Numbered from the stretch's first letter, positions 8,139 to 16,323 are shown. The stretch is 21,048 nt of DNA from Amulumruptor sp947039275 (GCA_947039275.1 CAMQYL010000039.1:1-21048), one strand, 5' to 3'. A program made the numbers and translations. The notes: generated by a model not told the origin, from the letters alone.

Positions 8139-8699
8139 TCAGTTGTTGTCGCGTCCTACTACTGGACGGAGGTCATAGCTGGCGATAGCGAGGGTGAATC
8201 CCCAGTAGATGAACGCCAGAGAGGTGATGAAGCTTGTCATCCACATGTCCTGGGTCCAGCCAGCCTCAATGAAGAGGAATCCGATGAGCATCAGCAATAT
8301 GCCATTGACCAGATAGAGCCACCAGTAGCGGCGTGTACGGTTGCTGACCGAGCCGCAGACTGCACTTATGCCCCAGAATATAAATATCAGAGCTAAGAAA
8401 TAGGGGAAGATAATCTCAGACAGTATGATGCTGCGGACCATCATAAAGCCGATGAACATGTCTATCATGCCTCCGGCTATCCACCATCCCCACGATTTAG
8501 GGTGGTCATTGGACGCGGCTACAAGCAACTGCACGATGCCTACGAGAATAAGCAGCCATCCGAATATCTGTGAGGCGATAGCGTAACCTGCTGCTGGCCA
8601 GAACCAGTAGGCGAAACCGCATATTACCATCAAAATTCCGACTAAAAGGACTACCCACCATGCGCGGGTACTCTGTAAACGAAGATTGAGAGGTTTCAT
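8139..8699 (-). CDS. HdeD/DUF308 family membrane protein
   Basis: The 186-residue product has six hydrophobic segments (about 14-34, 40-62, 70-89, 95-116, 124-144, 151-173), arranged as three pairs, the layout of the HdeD/DUF308 family of inner-membrane proteins. In E. coli HdeD is linked to acid resistance; whether this homologue has that role is not known. Short charged termini (RLQSTR and DLRPVVGRDNN) flank the membrane part. The gene stands alone between the divergent mutS2 and its own terminator at 8033-8097. No TAnnTTTG box is evident upstream on the minus strand. Confidence 0.88.
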   Translation of the reverse strand: MKPLNLRLQSTRAWWVVLLVGILMVICGFAYWFWPAAGYAIASQIFGWLLILVGIVQLLVAASNDHPKSWGWWIAGGMIDMFIGFMMVRSIILSEIIFPYFLALIFIFWGISAVCGSVSNRTRRYWWLYLVNGILLMLIGFLFIEAGWTQDMWMTSFITSLAFIYWGFTLAIASYDLRPVVGRDNN

Positions 8700-8822
8700 A
8701 ATTGTGTAGAATTAAAAAGTTGAATTATCTTATAGGAATTAAGCATAGGTTTTAAGCCTGCTCTTATTTTGTCATTGTCACGTCCGTTATGTATCATTAA
8801 AACACACGCATGTCAAAATTTG

Positions 8823-8852
8823 TTGAAAAACAGCTACAAAATCGTAAATTTG
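8823..8852 (+). promoter_or_regulatory. mutS2 promoter, inside the longest ORF
   Basis: TTG at 8823-8825, a 19-nt spacer and TAAATTTG at 8845-8852 match the Bacteroidetes promoter. The box ends 5 nt before the ATG at 8858, so transcription would begin at or next to that ATG. It lies within the 16-codon extension that an ATG at 8810 would give, which argues against that earlier start. Confidence 0.65.
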
Positions 8853-8857
8853 TATCT

Positions 8858-11317
8858 ATGATTTTTCCTGACACTTTCGAACACAAGATAGGTTTCGACC
8901 ATGTGCGCCGTGACGTGCGTGAGCTTTGCATCTCCTCGCTCGGAGAGCGTCTGCTTGACGAGATGCGTTTTTCATCCGATTACGATGTCGTTTCGCAATC
9001 CTTGACACAGGTGCATGAGATGGCAGGTCTGATTGCTGCAGGCGATGACATGCCCCTTGACGATGTGCGTGATGTCACGCGCCAGATCAAGTCGCTACGT
9101 GTGCCCGGCACATGGCTGCCCGCTGCCGAGCTGCTGAGCGTTGGGCGGTCGCTCGGAGCTGTCGGTGAGATTGTGGATTTCATGTCACGCCACCGCGATG
9201 AGGATGGCGAATCGCAGATTCCGGCATTGCAGCAGGTCACAGCATCCCTCATGCCTTTGCCTCAGTGCGTTGCTGCCATCAACCGCATCATGGATCGATA
9301 CGGCAACATACTTGATAATGCCTCGCCCGAGCTTGCCGACATACGCCATCGCCTCCAGCGTCTCCAGGCATCTATGGCAAACATCATGCGGCGTGTCATA
9401 TCACAGGCGGTGCAGGAGGGTGTGCTTGACTCCGATGTCACCCCCGCGATGCGTGATGGACGGTTGGTAATCCCTGTCGCTCCGATGAACAAGCGGCGTG
9501 TGCCTGGCATCATCCATGACGAAAGTGCTACCGGCAAGACTGTCTTCATAGAACCGTCGCAAGTGGTGGAGGCGAACAACAATATCCGCGAACTCCAGAA
9601 TGACGAGCGGCGCGAAATCAACCGCATTCTTGTCATGACCGCTGATCTGCTCCGTCCGCACATAGATGATATGCTCGCAGCCCTCGATATCGCAGCCGAG
9701 TTAGACTTCATACATGCCAAGGCTCTGTATGCCAGGGGTGTGGAGGGCATGATGCCTACTCTACACCGAGGTCCGCATCTTGACTGGTTTCATGCCTGTC
9801 ATCCCGTGCTGCTGCAATCTCTTGCACGACAAGGGCGCCAGATAGTGCCGCTTGACATCAACCTCAATGAACGTGACCGTCTGCTTATTATTTCCGGACC
9901 CAATGCCGGAGGCAAGTCGGTGGTATTGAAGACTGTCGGCTGTCTGCAATACATGATACAGTGCGGCATGCTGCCGCCACTCTATGACAATAGCCATGCC
10001 GGTATCTTTGACGACATCATGGTCGATATCGGCGATGACCAGTCGATAGAGAATGACCTCAGCACATATTCGTCGCATCTGCGGAGCATGAAGACACTTG
10101 TCAACTCAGGCAAGCCCACTTCGCTTGTGCTGATTGACGAGATGGGCAGCGGCACCGACCCCACGATGGGAGGCGCGATAGCTCAGGCTACACTCCATGC
10201 CTTTAATGACAAGAAAATGTGGGGCATCGTCACCACCCATTATCAGAATATCAAGCATTTTGCCGAGGACACCGAAGGACTGATTAATGGCTCTATGCTC
10301 TATGACCGCCACCTGATGCAACCAACATTTACCCTCTCTATCGGCAATGCTGGCAGTTCGTTTGCTATGGAAATCGCCCGAAAAATAGGTCTCCCGGCTT
10401 CGATCATCTCCGAGGCAGAGCAGATTGTTGGCAGCGACTATATCGATGTCGATAAATACCTGCTTGACATAGCCCGCGACAAACGTTACTGGGAAAACAA
10501 ACGCACCTCCATCAAGGCTAAGGAGAAGAAACTTGAAGCGACTCTCGAACGATATGAGGAGGAGGCGGACAACCTGCGCCAGCAGCGGCGTGTCATCCTT
10601 GATGAGGCACGCCACCAGGCTTCTGAGATATTGCAAGGTAGCAACGCCGCTATTGAGCGTGCCATCCATGATATCCGCAAGGCACAGGCTGACAAGGAGG
10701 CAACTATGGCAGCACGCCGCCGTCTCGCCGATGAAAAGCTCTCGCTGAGCCGCGACGAGTCCATGCCGTCAAGCTCCAATGCTGCCCTGCGCAAAGCCCC
10801 TAAGAAATCCAAGAAAAAACCTTCCGCTTCAGTCGCTCCAGTCAAGAGGGAAGAGGTGCATGAGGGCGATAATGTCCGTCTTGACGGCTCCACAACAGTG
10901 GGCAAGGTGCTCCAGATACAGGGCACACAAGCCCTGGTGGCGTTCGGTATGCTCAAGACCACCGTAGATGTCGCCCGTTTGCGACCCACAATAGCCAAGG
11001 TGCAGTCAGGAGCCGGCAAAGCGTCATTTATAAGTGCCTCCACCACCGACAATCTTCGCAGTCGTCAGCTTGACTTCAAACAGGAGATAGACGTGCGTGG
11101 CATGAGAGCTGATGAGGCATTGCAGGCAGTCACCTATTTCATCGACGATGCCATCCAATTCAGCGCCCAGCGCGTCCGCATACTCCACGGTACAGGCACG
11201 GGAGCCCTCCGCCAGTGCATCCGCGACTATCTCGCCACAGTCCGTGGCGTAGCCTCCTACCACGACGAAGACGTCCGTTTCGGCGGCGCCGGCATCACCG
11301 TCGTCAACCTCGCCTGA
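8858..11317 (+). CDS. mutS2: Endonuclease MutS2
   Basis: The product (819 residues from 8858) is a full MutS2. It has an N-terminal coiled-coil/clamp region, an ATPase with Walker A GPNAGGKS (347-354), signature-like STYSSHL (402-408), Walker B LVLIDEMGSGTDP (423-435) and the following TTHY, a long coiled coil with a lysine-rich linker (about 490-670), and a C-terminal Smr domain (about 739-819, with IDVRGM and HGTGTGALR). Family members lack the mismatch-recognition domain; they are linked to suppression of homologous recombination and, in some bacteria, to rescue of collided ribosomes. I chose MIFPDTFEHKIGFD as the N terminus because it matches the usual start of Bacteroidetes MutS2 and because a promoter lies inside the longer version from 8810. 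No terminator is evident after the stop. Confidence 0.95.
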   Translation: MIFPDTFEHKIGFDHVRRDVRELCISSLGERLLDEMRFSSDYDVVSQSLTQVHEMAGLIAAGDDMPLDDVRDVTRQIKSLRVPGTWLPAAELLSVGRSLGAVGEIVDFMSRHRDEDGESQIPALQQVTASLMPLPQCVAAINRIMDRYGNILDNASPELADIRHRLQRLQASMANIMRRVISQAVQEGVLDSDVTPAMRDGRLVIPVAPMNKRRVPGIIHDESATGKTVFIEPSQVVEANNNIRELQNDERREINRILVMTADLLRPHIDDMLAALDIAAELDFIHAKALYARGVEGMMPTLHRGPHLDWFHACHPVLLQSLARQGRQIVPLDINLNERDRLLIISGPNAGGKSVVLKTVGCLQYMIQCGMLPPLYDNSHAGIFDDIMVDIGDDQSIENDLSTYSSHLRSMKTLVNSGKPTSLVLIDEMGSGTDPTMGGAIAQATLHAFNDKKMWGIVTTHYQNIKHFAEDTEGLINGSMLYDRHLMQPTFTLSIGNAGSSFAMEIARKIGLPASIISEAEQIVGSDYIDVDKYLLDIARDKRYWENKRTSIKAKEKKLEATLERYEEEADNLRQQRRVILDEARHQASEILQGSNAAIERAIHDIRKAQADKEATMAARRRLADEKLSLSRDESMPSSSNAALRKAPKKSKKKPSASVAPVKREEVHEGDNVRLDGSTTVGKVLQIQGTQALVAFGMLKTTVDVARLRPTIAKVQSGAGKASFISASTTDNLRSRQLDFKQEIDVRGMRADEALQAVTYFIDDAIQFSAQRVRILHGTGTGALRQCIRDYLATVRGVASYHDEDVRFGGAGITVVNLA

Positions 11318-11818
11318 CATCCGGTATAAGATAAGGGCGGATTTTGAATTTTGCCATTTTGTAAGACTGGATAGATTGAACGCTAACTTCCTATCCAATT
11401 TTAATTTGACAGACAGTGTCTGCCTTTTTAGGGAGATTAGCGTATAAGATTGGTCAGACGCTGTCTGACTAATTCGAGTAGATTCAGCAACCTGTGCTTG
11501 CTGAATCTCTAAACCTCTGAACAACAGATAAAACCTCTTGAAATTCTTTATTTGAGTGAGGCTGTATTCTTTAACATATTCAGCCTTCAACGCCTCAGAT
11601 GCAAGCTCGATGACACGTTTGCCGTATTCAGCACGCTCCATGCCGTGCTGCTCCTGTTCGACAATTCTCCTGCCCACCAACCAATTTGCTGCGACTTGGA
11701 AAAGGTCTGCGGCTTGATATGCCTTTTGCTTGGCGGTATATACTATTGTCTTAATATCACTGATGAATTGAGCGTCATCAGTGTTGATGTTGTCGTATTT
11801 ATTCGCTTCAAGTCTCAT
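11024..11818 (-). pseudogene. Truncated DUF1016 (YhcG-type nuclease) N-terminal fragment
   Basis: The first about 140 residues match the DUF1016 N-terminal domain of YhcG-like PD-(D/E)XK proteins: helices around AANWLVGRRIVEQEQHGMER, AEYGKRVIELASEAL and YSLTQIKNFKRFYLLF. Complete members are about 350 residues, with a C-terminal nuclease domain that is absent here. From about residue 167 onward (position 11320 and below) the frame is simply the antisense of the mutS2 Smr region up to a chance stop at 11024. Only about 11330-11818 is therefore genuine gene remnant, cut off exactly where mutS2 ends. No good promoter is seen upstream on the minus strand. It is most likely a dead relic, though a short N-terminal protein could still be made. 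Confidence 0.7.
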
Positions 11819-11918
11819 ATTGTAAAGTTACGAATTATATTGGGAATATATATGATGTAAGAGAAACAATATATTTGCACGGATGTGAAATGGGTGCTAA
11901 AATGACAAAAAAATTGAG

Positions 11919-11926
11919 TAACTTTG
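11919..11926 (+). promoter_or_regulatory. Candidate -7 box for the L,D-transpeptidase operon
   Basis: TAACTTTG is an exact TAnnTTTG match 31 nt before the ATG at 11958. A second match, TATATTTG, lies at 11870-11877. Neither has a TTG at the ideal distance, so which is used is uncertain. Confidence 0.5.
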
Positions 11927-11957
11927 TTGCTGCGTAATTCTTTATTTTGATTTGTCA

Positions 11958-12731
11958 ATGCCTATCTGTTTTTTGCCGCATATGATGGCAGCGCGGCTTA
12001 AGCTATGTAGACCGATTGTTGTCACGGTGTTGTGTCTGATGGTGGGGATGCCGTATGTATCCGCACAGGTGCCGTTTGTCCCTGAGCTTTATGATGTCGT
12101 GGCTGCCTATAAGGAGACCGAACCTGTAAAGTTACCGAAACTCGACAAGTCGGTCTACGAACTGCTTGATGACGAATATGCTTATCCTCCGGGATTCATG
12201 CCGATGCCTCTGGATGTTGTGATCAACAAGAGCAAGCGCCGGCTGTCGCTTGTGACCCGTCTCGGTGATGAGGTGGGGAGCTTCCCTGTCTGTTCGTCAC
12301 GTAACCGCGGACAGAAACGCAAGAAGGATGACTGCAAGACTCCTGAGGGTACATTTGAGATCATCGGCGTATATAACTCTACCGACTGGACATATAAGGA
12401 TACCGGTCAGAAGGCGTATGGCCCGTTTTTCGTGCATCTCTATACCGCTCCGTTCTTCGGCATAGGCATCCATGGGACCAATGCCCCGTTCTCGGTACCC
12501 GGACGTTCGAGCCACGGATGTGTCCGCATGCACAATGAGACCATAACACGTGTCCATAAGATGCTGAGCAAGGACTCACGCGTCACCATACTCTCCGATA
12601 CCATACAGGATATAGTAGAAGGGGAAGGGGTCAGGGTTGATACCGAGAAAGGCAGCCGTAAGCCTCTGCGTCCGTCAGTCAAGAAGAAAACGCCCCAGCA
12701 GATAGCTATGCGTGAGTTTCATAACCGCTGA
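11958..12731 (+). CDS. L,D-transpeptidase (YkuD domain)
   Basis: The 257-residue product has an N-terminal hydrophobic segment ending in VSAQ, consistent with export; the signal peptide could also begin at an ATG at 11982 or 11985. The YkuD domain begins near PLDVVINKSKRRLSLV and contains the catalytic pattern HGT (172-174) followed by SSHGCVRM (184-191), with the nucleophile expected at Cys188. Such enzymes form 3-3 peptidoglycan crosslinks or attach proteins to the cell wall in the periplasm. The conserved KTPEGTFEI segment precedes the motif. A TTG start at 11952 is possible but less likely than the ATG. The acyltransferase gene follows after 29 nt in the same direction, suggesting an envelope operon. 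Confidence 0.9.
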   Translation: MPICFLPHMMAARLKLCRPIVVTVLCLMVGMPYVSAQVPFVPELYDVVAAYKETEPVKLPKLDKSVYELLDDEYAYPPGFMPMPLDVVINKSKRRLSLVTRLGDEVGSFPVCSSRNRGQKRKKDDCKTPEGTFEIIGVYNSTDWTYKDTGQKAYGPFFVHLYTAPFFGIGIHGTNAPFSVPGRSSHGCVRMHNETITRVHKMLSKDSRVTILSDTIQDIVEGEGVRVDTEKGSRKPLRPSVKKKTPQQIAMREFHNR

Positions 12732-12760
12732 TTAATTCTAACTTGCAATATGATCATACC

Positions 12761-13471
12761 ATGCTGATACTGTATAGAATATACCTGTTTTGCATAATGA
12801 TGCCTATCTGCCTCGTGGTCACTGTGCTGACTGCATTGACCACGATTGTCGGGTGCGCTTTTGGCGGAGGCAGATGGTGGGGATACTATCCCGAAATTCT
12901 GTGGTCACGCATAGTGCTGGCGTTGACCCTTGTCAGGGTCAAAGTGCGTCATGTGGGTACGCTTGACCGCAATACGTCTTATGTATTTGTTGCCAACCAC
13001 CAGAGTGCATATGACATATTCACTGTCTATGGCTATCTCGGTCACAATTTCCGCTGGATGATGAAGCAGAGCCTGCGTAAGATACCGCTCATAGGTTATT
13101 CATGTGAGAAATCAGGTCAGATATACGTCGACAATTCCTCGCCGAGCGCCACTCGCCACACCATGGAGGAGGCAGAGAAGCGTCTGGCAGGCGGCATGTC
13201 TATAGTTGTGTTCCCCGAGGGCGCACGTACCCATACCGGCAAGATACGCCGTTTCAAGAAGGGCGCATACCGCCTGGCAATGGAGTTCAATCTGCCGGTA
13301 GTGCCTGTCACAATCGACGGCGCATATGATGTGATGCCTCGATTCAAGAAACTGCCGCATTGGGGCACTATCACGCTGACAGTGCACGAGCCTATAGTCG
13401 CACCCGCTGAAGGGCACGACCTGCCGACTGTGATGGAGCAGAGTTTTGAGGCTATCTCATCGGCACTCTGA
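12761..13471 (+). CDS. plsC: 1-acyl-sn-glycerol-3-phosphate acyltransferase (PlsC family)
   Basis: The 236-residue product carries the family motifs: NHQSAYD (79-85, the HX4D catalytic pair His80/Asp85), KIPLIG (107-112), FPEGAR (151-156, substrate binding) and LPVVPVTIDG (178-187). It has N-terminal hydrophobic segments (about 5-35) for membrane association. It should transfer an acyl chain to lysophosphatidic acid to make phosphatidic acid in phospholipid synthesis. I chose the ATG at 12761 over a TTG at 12743. It is probably co-transcribed with the L,D-transpeptidase gene 29 nt upstream. Its 3' end overlaps the end of the convergent thiE-like gene by 15 nt. Related acyltransferases exist, so plsC itself is likely but not proven. 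Confidence 0.9.
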   Translation: MLILYRIYLFCIMMPICLVVTVLTALTTIVGCAFGGGRWWGYYPEILWSRIVLALTLVRVKVRHVGTLDRNTSYVFVANHQSAYDIFTVYGYLGHNFRWMMKQSLRKIPLIGYSCEKSGQIYVDNSSPSATRHTMEEAEKRLAGGMSIVVFPEGARTHTGKIRRFKKGAYRLAMEFNLPVVPVTIDGAYDVMPRFKKLPHWGTITLTVHEPIVAPAEGHDLPTVMEQSFEAISSAL

Positions 13472-14044
13472 CAGCAGCTGCCGCGTATAATCTGCGGGAT
13501 CCGTGGCTTCAAGGATGCTGCGTGATGCAGCCACGCCGCTGACTCCGGCATCCATCAGTGGGGGTACAGTCTCGACAGTCACATTTCCGGCAGCTACGAC
13601 GGGCATTTTTACCCCGGCTTGGCGTACGGTGGCGATTATGTCCCTGATAGAACCGATGTTGTCGGTGTCAAGGGTCACATAGTCTATATCCTTGTTTTTC
13701 AGCGCGATGATTTCGTCAGCACTGTCTACTGTCACGCCTATGACAGCCGCTGGCCCCATCTTTTCGCGAGCCTCTATGGGCGACATGTCTCCGCGGTTGA
13801 GGTGCACGCCGTGGCACTCTGCCTCTATGGCAAGCTCCACGTCGCCGTTGATTATGAGAAATGCGTCAGACTCCTTGCATGCCGATTTGATTTCCTCGGC
13901 GGCAGCCCTCATGGCTGCTTTGCGCTCGTCGGCACGGACGTGATCCATCCGCAGCTCTATCCATCGGCATCCACCGGCGATTACCATCTCTACCTCCTGC
14001 AGGAGGGTGTATTTGTCTGATTGTGCAGTTATGAATTGTAACAT
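13457..14044 (-). CDS. ThiE/TenI-like protein, divergent thiamine phosphate synthase homologue
   Basis: The 195-residue product is a TIM barrel of the ThiE/TenI family: ITAQSDKYTLLQEVEMVIAG, GGCRWIELR, LIINGDVELA, GVHLNRGDMSP, IGVTVDSADE and PVVAAGNVTVETVPPLMDAG all align with ThiE blocks. Canonical ThiE joins HMP-pyrophosphate and thiazole phosphate to make thiamine phosphate. Several substrate or metal residues are changed here: the Lys after the conserved Arg is Asp (R32-M33-D34), the Asp of the Asn-Asp pair is Gly (N66-G67), the phosphate-loop Ser is Thr105, and the GPxxxTxTK loop is shortened to TLDTDN and lacks its Lys. The TenI active-site His is also not evident. Annotation as a working ThiE is therefore doubtful. 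It lies 49 nt downstream of the vanZ-like gene, probably in one transcript. Confidence 0.82.
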   Translation of the reverse strand: MLQFITAQSDKYTLLQEVEMVIAGGCRWIELRMDHVRADERKAAMRAAAEEIKSACKESDAFLIINGDVELAIEAECHGVHLNRGDMSPIEAREKMGPAAVIGVTVDSADEIIALKNKDIDYVTLDTDNIGSIRDIIATVRQAGVKMPVVAAGNVTVETVPPLMDAGVSGVAASRSILEATDPADYTRQLLSECR

Positions 14045-14093
14045 GGGTTGTATTTGTGTTTAGATGTCAACATATGGGGGCTCTGTTTGGTTG

Positions 14094-14486
14094 TTAAATC
14101 CTGACGCAGCCCATCAGTGTCGCTCCGGCGGCGGCTCCGATGGCATCTGCGGCGAAATCTCCCCATGACCCTTCGCGCCCCATGCCGAGCCAGTCCTGTG
14201 CCAGTTCCATTATGCCTCCGTAGGCTGCTGCGGCTAATGTGGCTATGGCGATCATCACGACGATATGTGTGCGGACTTTTGACAGGCGGCAGTCAATCGT
14301 GATGGCACCCCCGAGAGCCGCGAACATCATGCCGTGCACCGCTTTGTCAGCTCCGTCAAACCACTGTATCTGATACATGTCATCGGGCAGCGGTTGCGGC
14401 AGCAACAACAGCAGTGTGATTATTATAGTTACGCTGATAGTGATCAGCCATGGGGGTATATTATAAAGCAGACGCATAGGCTTCAT
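14094..14486 (-). CDS. VanZ-like membrane protein
   Basis: The 130-residue product has four hydrophobic segments (about 8-28, 44-62, 70-90, 108-128) and the VanZ-like landmarks DKAVHGMMFAALG after the first segment, GGIMELAQDW and the WGDFAADAIGAAAG end. VanZ itself confers low teicoplanin resistance, but most chromosomal members of the family have no known function. The start at 14486 is preferred over an ATG at 14567 because a candidate -7 box (14543-14550, minus strand) lies between them. The gene is divergent from the NSS transporter and is followed by the thiE-like gene. Confidence 0.85.
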   Translation of the reverse strand: MKPMRLLYNIPPWLITISVTIIITLLLLLPQPLPDDMYQIQWFDGADKAVHGMMFAALGGAITIDCRLSKVRTHIVVMIAIATLAAAAYGGIMELAQDWLGMGREGSWGDFAADAIGAAAGATLMGCVRI

Positions 14487-14542
14487 ATCGTAAGAAGTTG
14501 GATTGTCTGGCTGTGAAATTGACGCATAATTGTTTGTTGTTG

Positions 14543-14560
14543 CAAAAATAACTAATTTTG
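14543..14560. promoter_or_regulatory. Two adjacent divergent -7 boxes
   Basis: On the minus strand 14543-14550 reads TATTTTTG, and on the plus strand 14553-14560 reads TAATTTTG; both match TAnnTTTG. They would serve the vanZ-like gene (leader about 50 nt) and the NSS transporter (leader about 38 nt). The -33 elements are weak: several TTG triplets at 14533-14542 are too close on the plus strand. The two polymerase sites would overlap, so the genes may compete. Confidence 0.5.
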
Positions 14561-14603
14561 CAGACATTTTTATTATTTATCTTGTGATTCATCTTGTGAA
14601 AGA

Positions 14604-15968
14604 ATGGCAAAGAAGGTACAATTTTCGTCAAAAATAGGTCTTGTTGCAGCCACGGTAGGTTCGGCTGTAGGCCTCGGAAACATATGGCGTTTCCCGGCTG
14701 AGGTTCAGGCAAACGGCGGCTCGTCGTTTCTGCTCGTATACGTCCTGTGCGTTTTTATTCTTGGGATACCAGTGATGCTCAGCGAGTTTGCACTCGGCAG
14801 GGGAGGAGGCAGCGATGCCGCCGGCAGCTTTGTGAAGCTCGGTGCCCGCAAGGGGTGGCAGGCTGTGGGATATCTTGTCATACTGGCGAGCTATCTTATA
14901 TTGTGTTTCTATACGGTGGTTGGCGGATGGACGCTTGAATACATGATCCAGTCTATCACGGGGCACCTGTATCAGCCTGTGGCTGGAGTGACGGATGTCA
15001 AGGGGATGTTTACGGCTCACATGAACGAATTTATCGCCGATGACTGGAATCCTCTCGTCAATACCTATCTGATGATAGGGCTGACGCTGGCGGTGCTGCT
15101 CGGAGGCGTCCAGAAGGGTATCGAGCGTGTGAGCAATGTGCTCATGCCTGTGCTTTTCACTCTATTGCTTGCTTTCTGCATTGTGTCGCTGACGCTGCCC
15201 GAAGCCCAGAAAGGTGTGGAGTTCTTTTTCAAACCGGATTTCAGCAAGATTTCCATGCCTATGGTGCTGAGTGCATTGGGGCAGGCATTCTTCTCGCTGA
15301 GTCTCGGCATGGGCATTCTGATCACATACGCATCATATTTTCCCAAGCGCGCGAATCTGACCCGCACAGCATTCATTGTATCGATACTCGACCTGCTGGT
15401 GGCTGTGCTGATGGGCATTATCATCTTCCCGGCTGTGCTCAGCTTCGGACTTGAGGGCGAATCGTTCCAGGGAGCTACGCTCGTGTTTGTTACTCTGCCT
15501 CAGGTGTTCAACCATATGCCGGGCACGCAGATATGGTCGGCACTTTTCTTCCTGTTGCTGCTCGTTGCAACTCTGACCTCTATCATCTCCATAGCCGAGG
15601 TGTCGGTCAAGTTTCTGTGTGACAGGTTCAAGATGCGTCGTCGCAATGCCTGTTTCGTCGTGCTCATGCCGCTGTTCCTGTTCAGTAGCATATGCTCGTT
15701 GAGTATGGGATCTTTAAGCCATATCCATATTTTAGGGCGCAATATCTTTGATTTTCTTGACAATCTGACATCTGAATACATGCTTACCATAGGCGCGATG
15801 GCTACATGTATATACATGGGTTGGTTTGCCCCGAAAGGTCTGCTGATTGACGAACTGACCAACCGTGGCTCGATGCGCAGCAATCTCGGTCCGTTTTTCC
15901 TTTTCGTGATCCGCTGGATAGCCCCGGTGCTTATAGGCATAATCCTTTGCTCAAACCTGTTCAAATAA
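14604..15968 (+). CDS. Sodium-dependent transporter, neurotransmitter:sodium symporter family
   Basis: The 454-residue product begins with the family signature at TM1: GLVAATVGSAVGLGNIWRFP (residues 12-31), where the unwound GLGN segment forms part of the substrate and sodium sites, followed by NGGSSFLLVY. About eleven to twelve hydrophobic segments span the protein, ending with FFLFVIRWIAPVLIGIILCS. Bacterial members (LeuT, MhsT) import amino acids with Na+; the substrate here is not evident. The gene is full length, has a candidate promoter at 14553-14560 and is followed after 10 nt by a small membrane protein gene. Confidence 0.93.
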   Translation: MAKKVQFSSKIGLVAATVGSAVGLGNIWRFPAEVQANGGSSFLLVYVLCVFILGIPVMLSEFALGRGGGSDAAGSFVKLGARKGWQAVGYLVILASYLILCFYTVVGGWTLEYMIQSITGHLYQPVAGVTDVKGMFTAHMNEFIADDWNPLVNTYLMIGLTLAVLLGGVQKGIERVSNVLMPVLFTLLLAFCIVSLTLPEAQKGVEFFFKPDFSKISMPMVLSALGQAFFSLSLGMGILITYASYFPKRANLTRTAFIVSILDLLVAVLMGIIIFPAVLSFGLEGESFQGATLVFVTLPQVFNHMPGTQIWSALFFLLLLVATLTSIISIAEVSVKFLCDRFKMRRRNACFVVLMPLFLFSSICSLSMGSLSHIHILGRNIFDFLDNLTSEYMLTIGAMATCIYMGWFAPKGLLIDELTNRGSMRSNLGPFFLFVIRWIAPVLIGIILCSNLFK

Positions 15969-15978
15969 CCCATAGAAC

Positions 15979-16275
15979 ATGAAAAAGCTTACATCGGCTG
16001 AGCGTACAGGGCTGCTTCTCCTTGCGGCAGCCCTACTGGTGTTCCTGACGGTCAGATTGGTCTCGGTCATGTCGCATGAGAATCAGATAGAGCCGGAAGT
16101 GATAGAAACATTGCCAGAGGCTCCGGCGGAAGCCCTCCCTGAAGCTTCGCAACAAACACCTCGCGACACCGCTGCCGTAAAATCCAAGCCTCGTGGAAAA
16201 TCCGGCACTCAATCATCACGCCGTCCCAAGTCATCCCCATCCAGCCGCGACTACCTGGACGAGACCATCAATTGA
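15979..16275 (+). CDS. Small single-span membrane protein of unknown function
   Basis: I do not recognise a family. The 98-residue product has a short basic N terminus, one transmembrane helix (about 12-31, LLLLAAALLVFLTVRLVSVM), then an extracytoplasmic or cytoplasmic tail that is acidic/proline-alanine-rich (36-60) and then basic and Ser-rich (65-92), ending RDYLDETIN. It begins 10 nt after the transporter stop, so it is almost certainly co-transcribed and translationally close. In some other bacteria an NSS transporter works with a small single-span subunit (MetS of MetPS in Corynebacterium); a similar role here is only a hypothesis from gene order. Confidence 0.72.
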   Translation: MKKLTSAERTGLLLLAAALLVFLTVRLVSVMSHENQIEPEVIETLPEAPAEALPEASQQTPRDTAAVKSKPRGKSGTQSSRRPKSSPSSRDYLDETIN

Positions 16276-16309
16276 GAGAGCGTGTCGCAAAACAGGAATT
16301 TCCTCAATT

Positions 16310-16323
16310 TGTAGGGACATGCC
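16310..16323 (+). repeat. Truncated palindromic-repeat copy
   Basis: TGTAGGGACATGCC matches the first 14 nt of the 27-nt repeat unit and then diverges. The identical 14-mer recurs 60 nt further on at 16370 as part of a full copy. It is best read as a half copy left by deletion or recombination. Confidence 0.7.

Noticed and set aside
8810..8857. Upstream start of mutS2 adding 16 residues
   Set aside because: A promoter lies inside it and the added residues do not resemble the conserved MutS2 N terminus.
11400..11470. CAGACAGTGTCTG and GTCAGAC/GTCTGAC inverted repeats, considered as a mutS2 terminator
   Set aside because: They fall in the coding part of the DUF1016 fragment (RQTLS and SQTASDQ), where such Gln-Thr-Leu-Ser codons are expected; no proper terminator structure follows.
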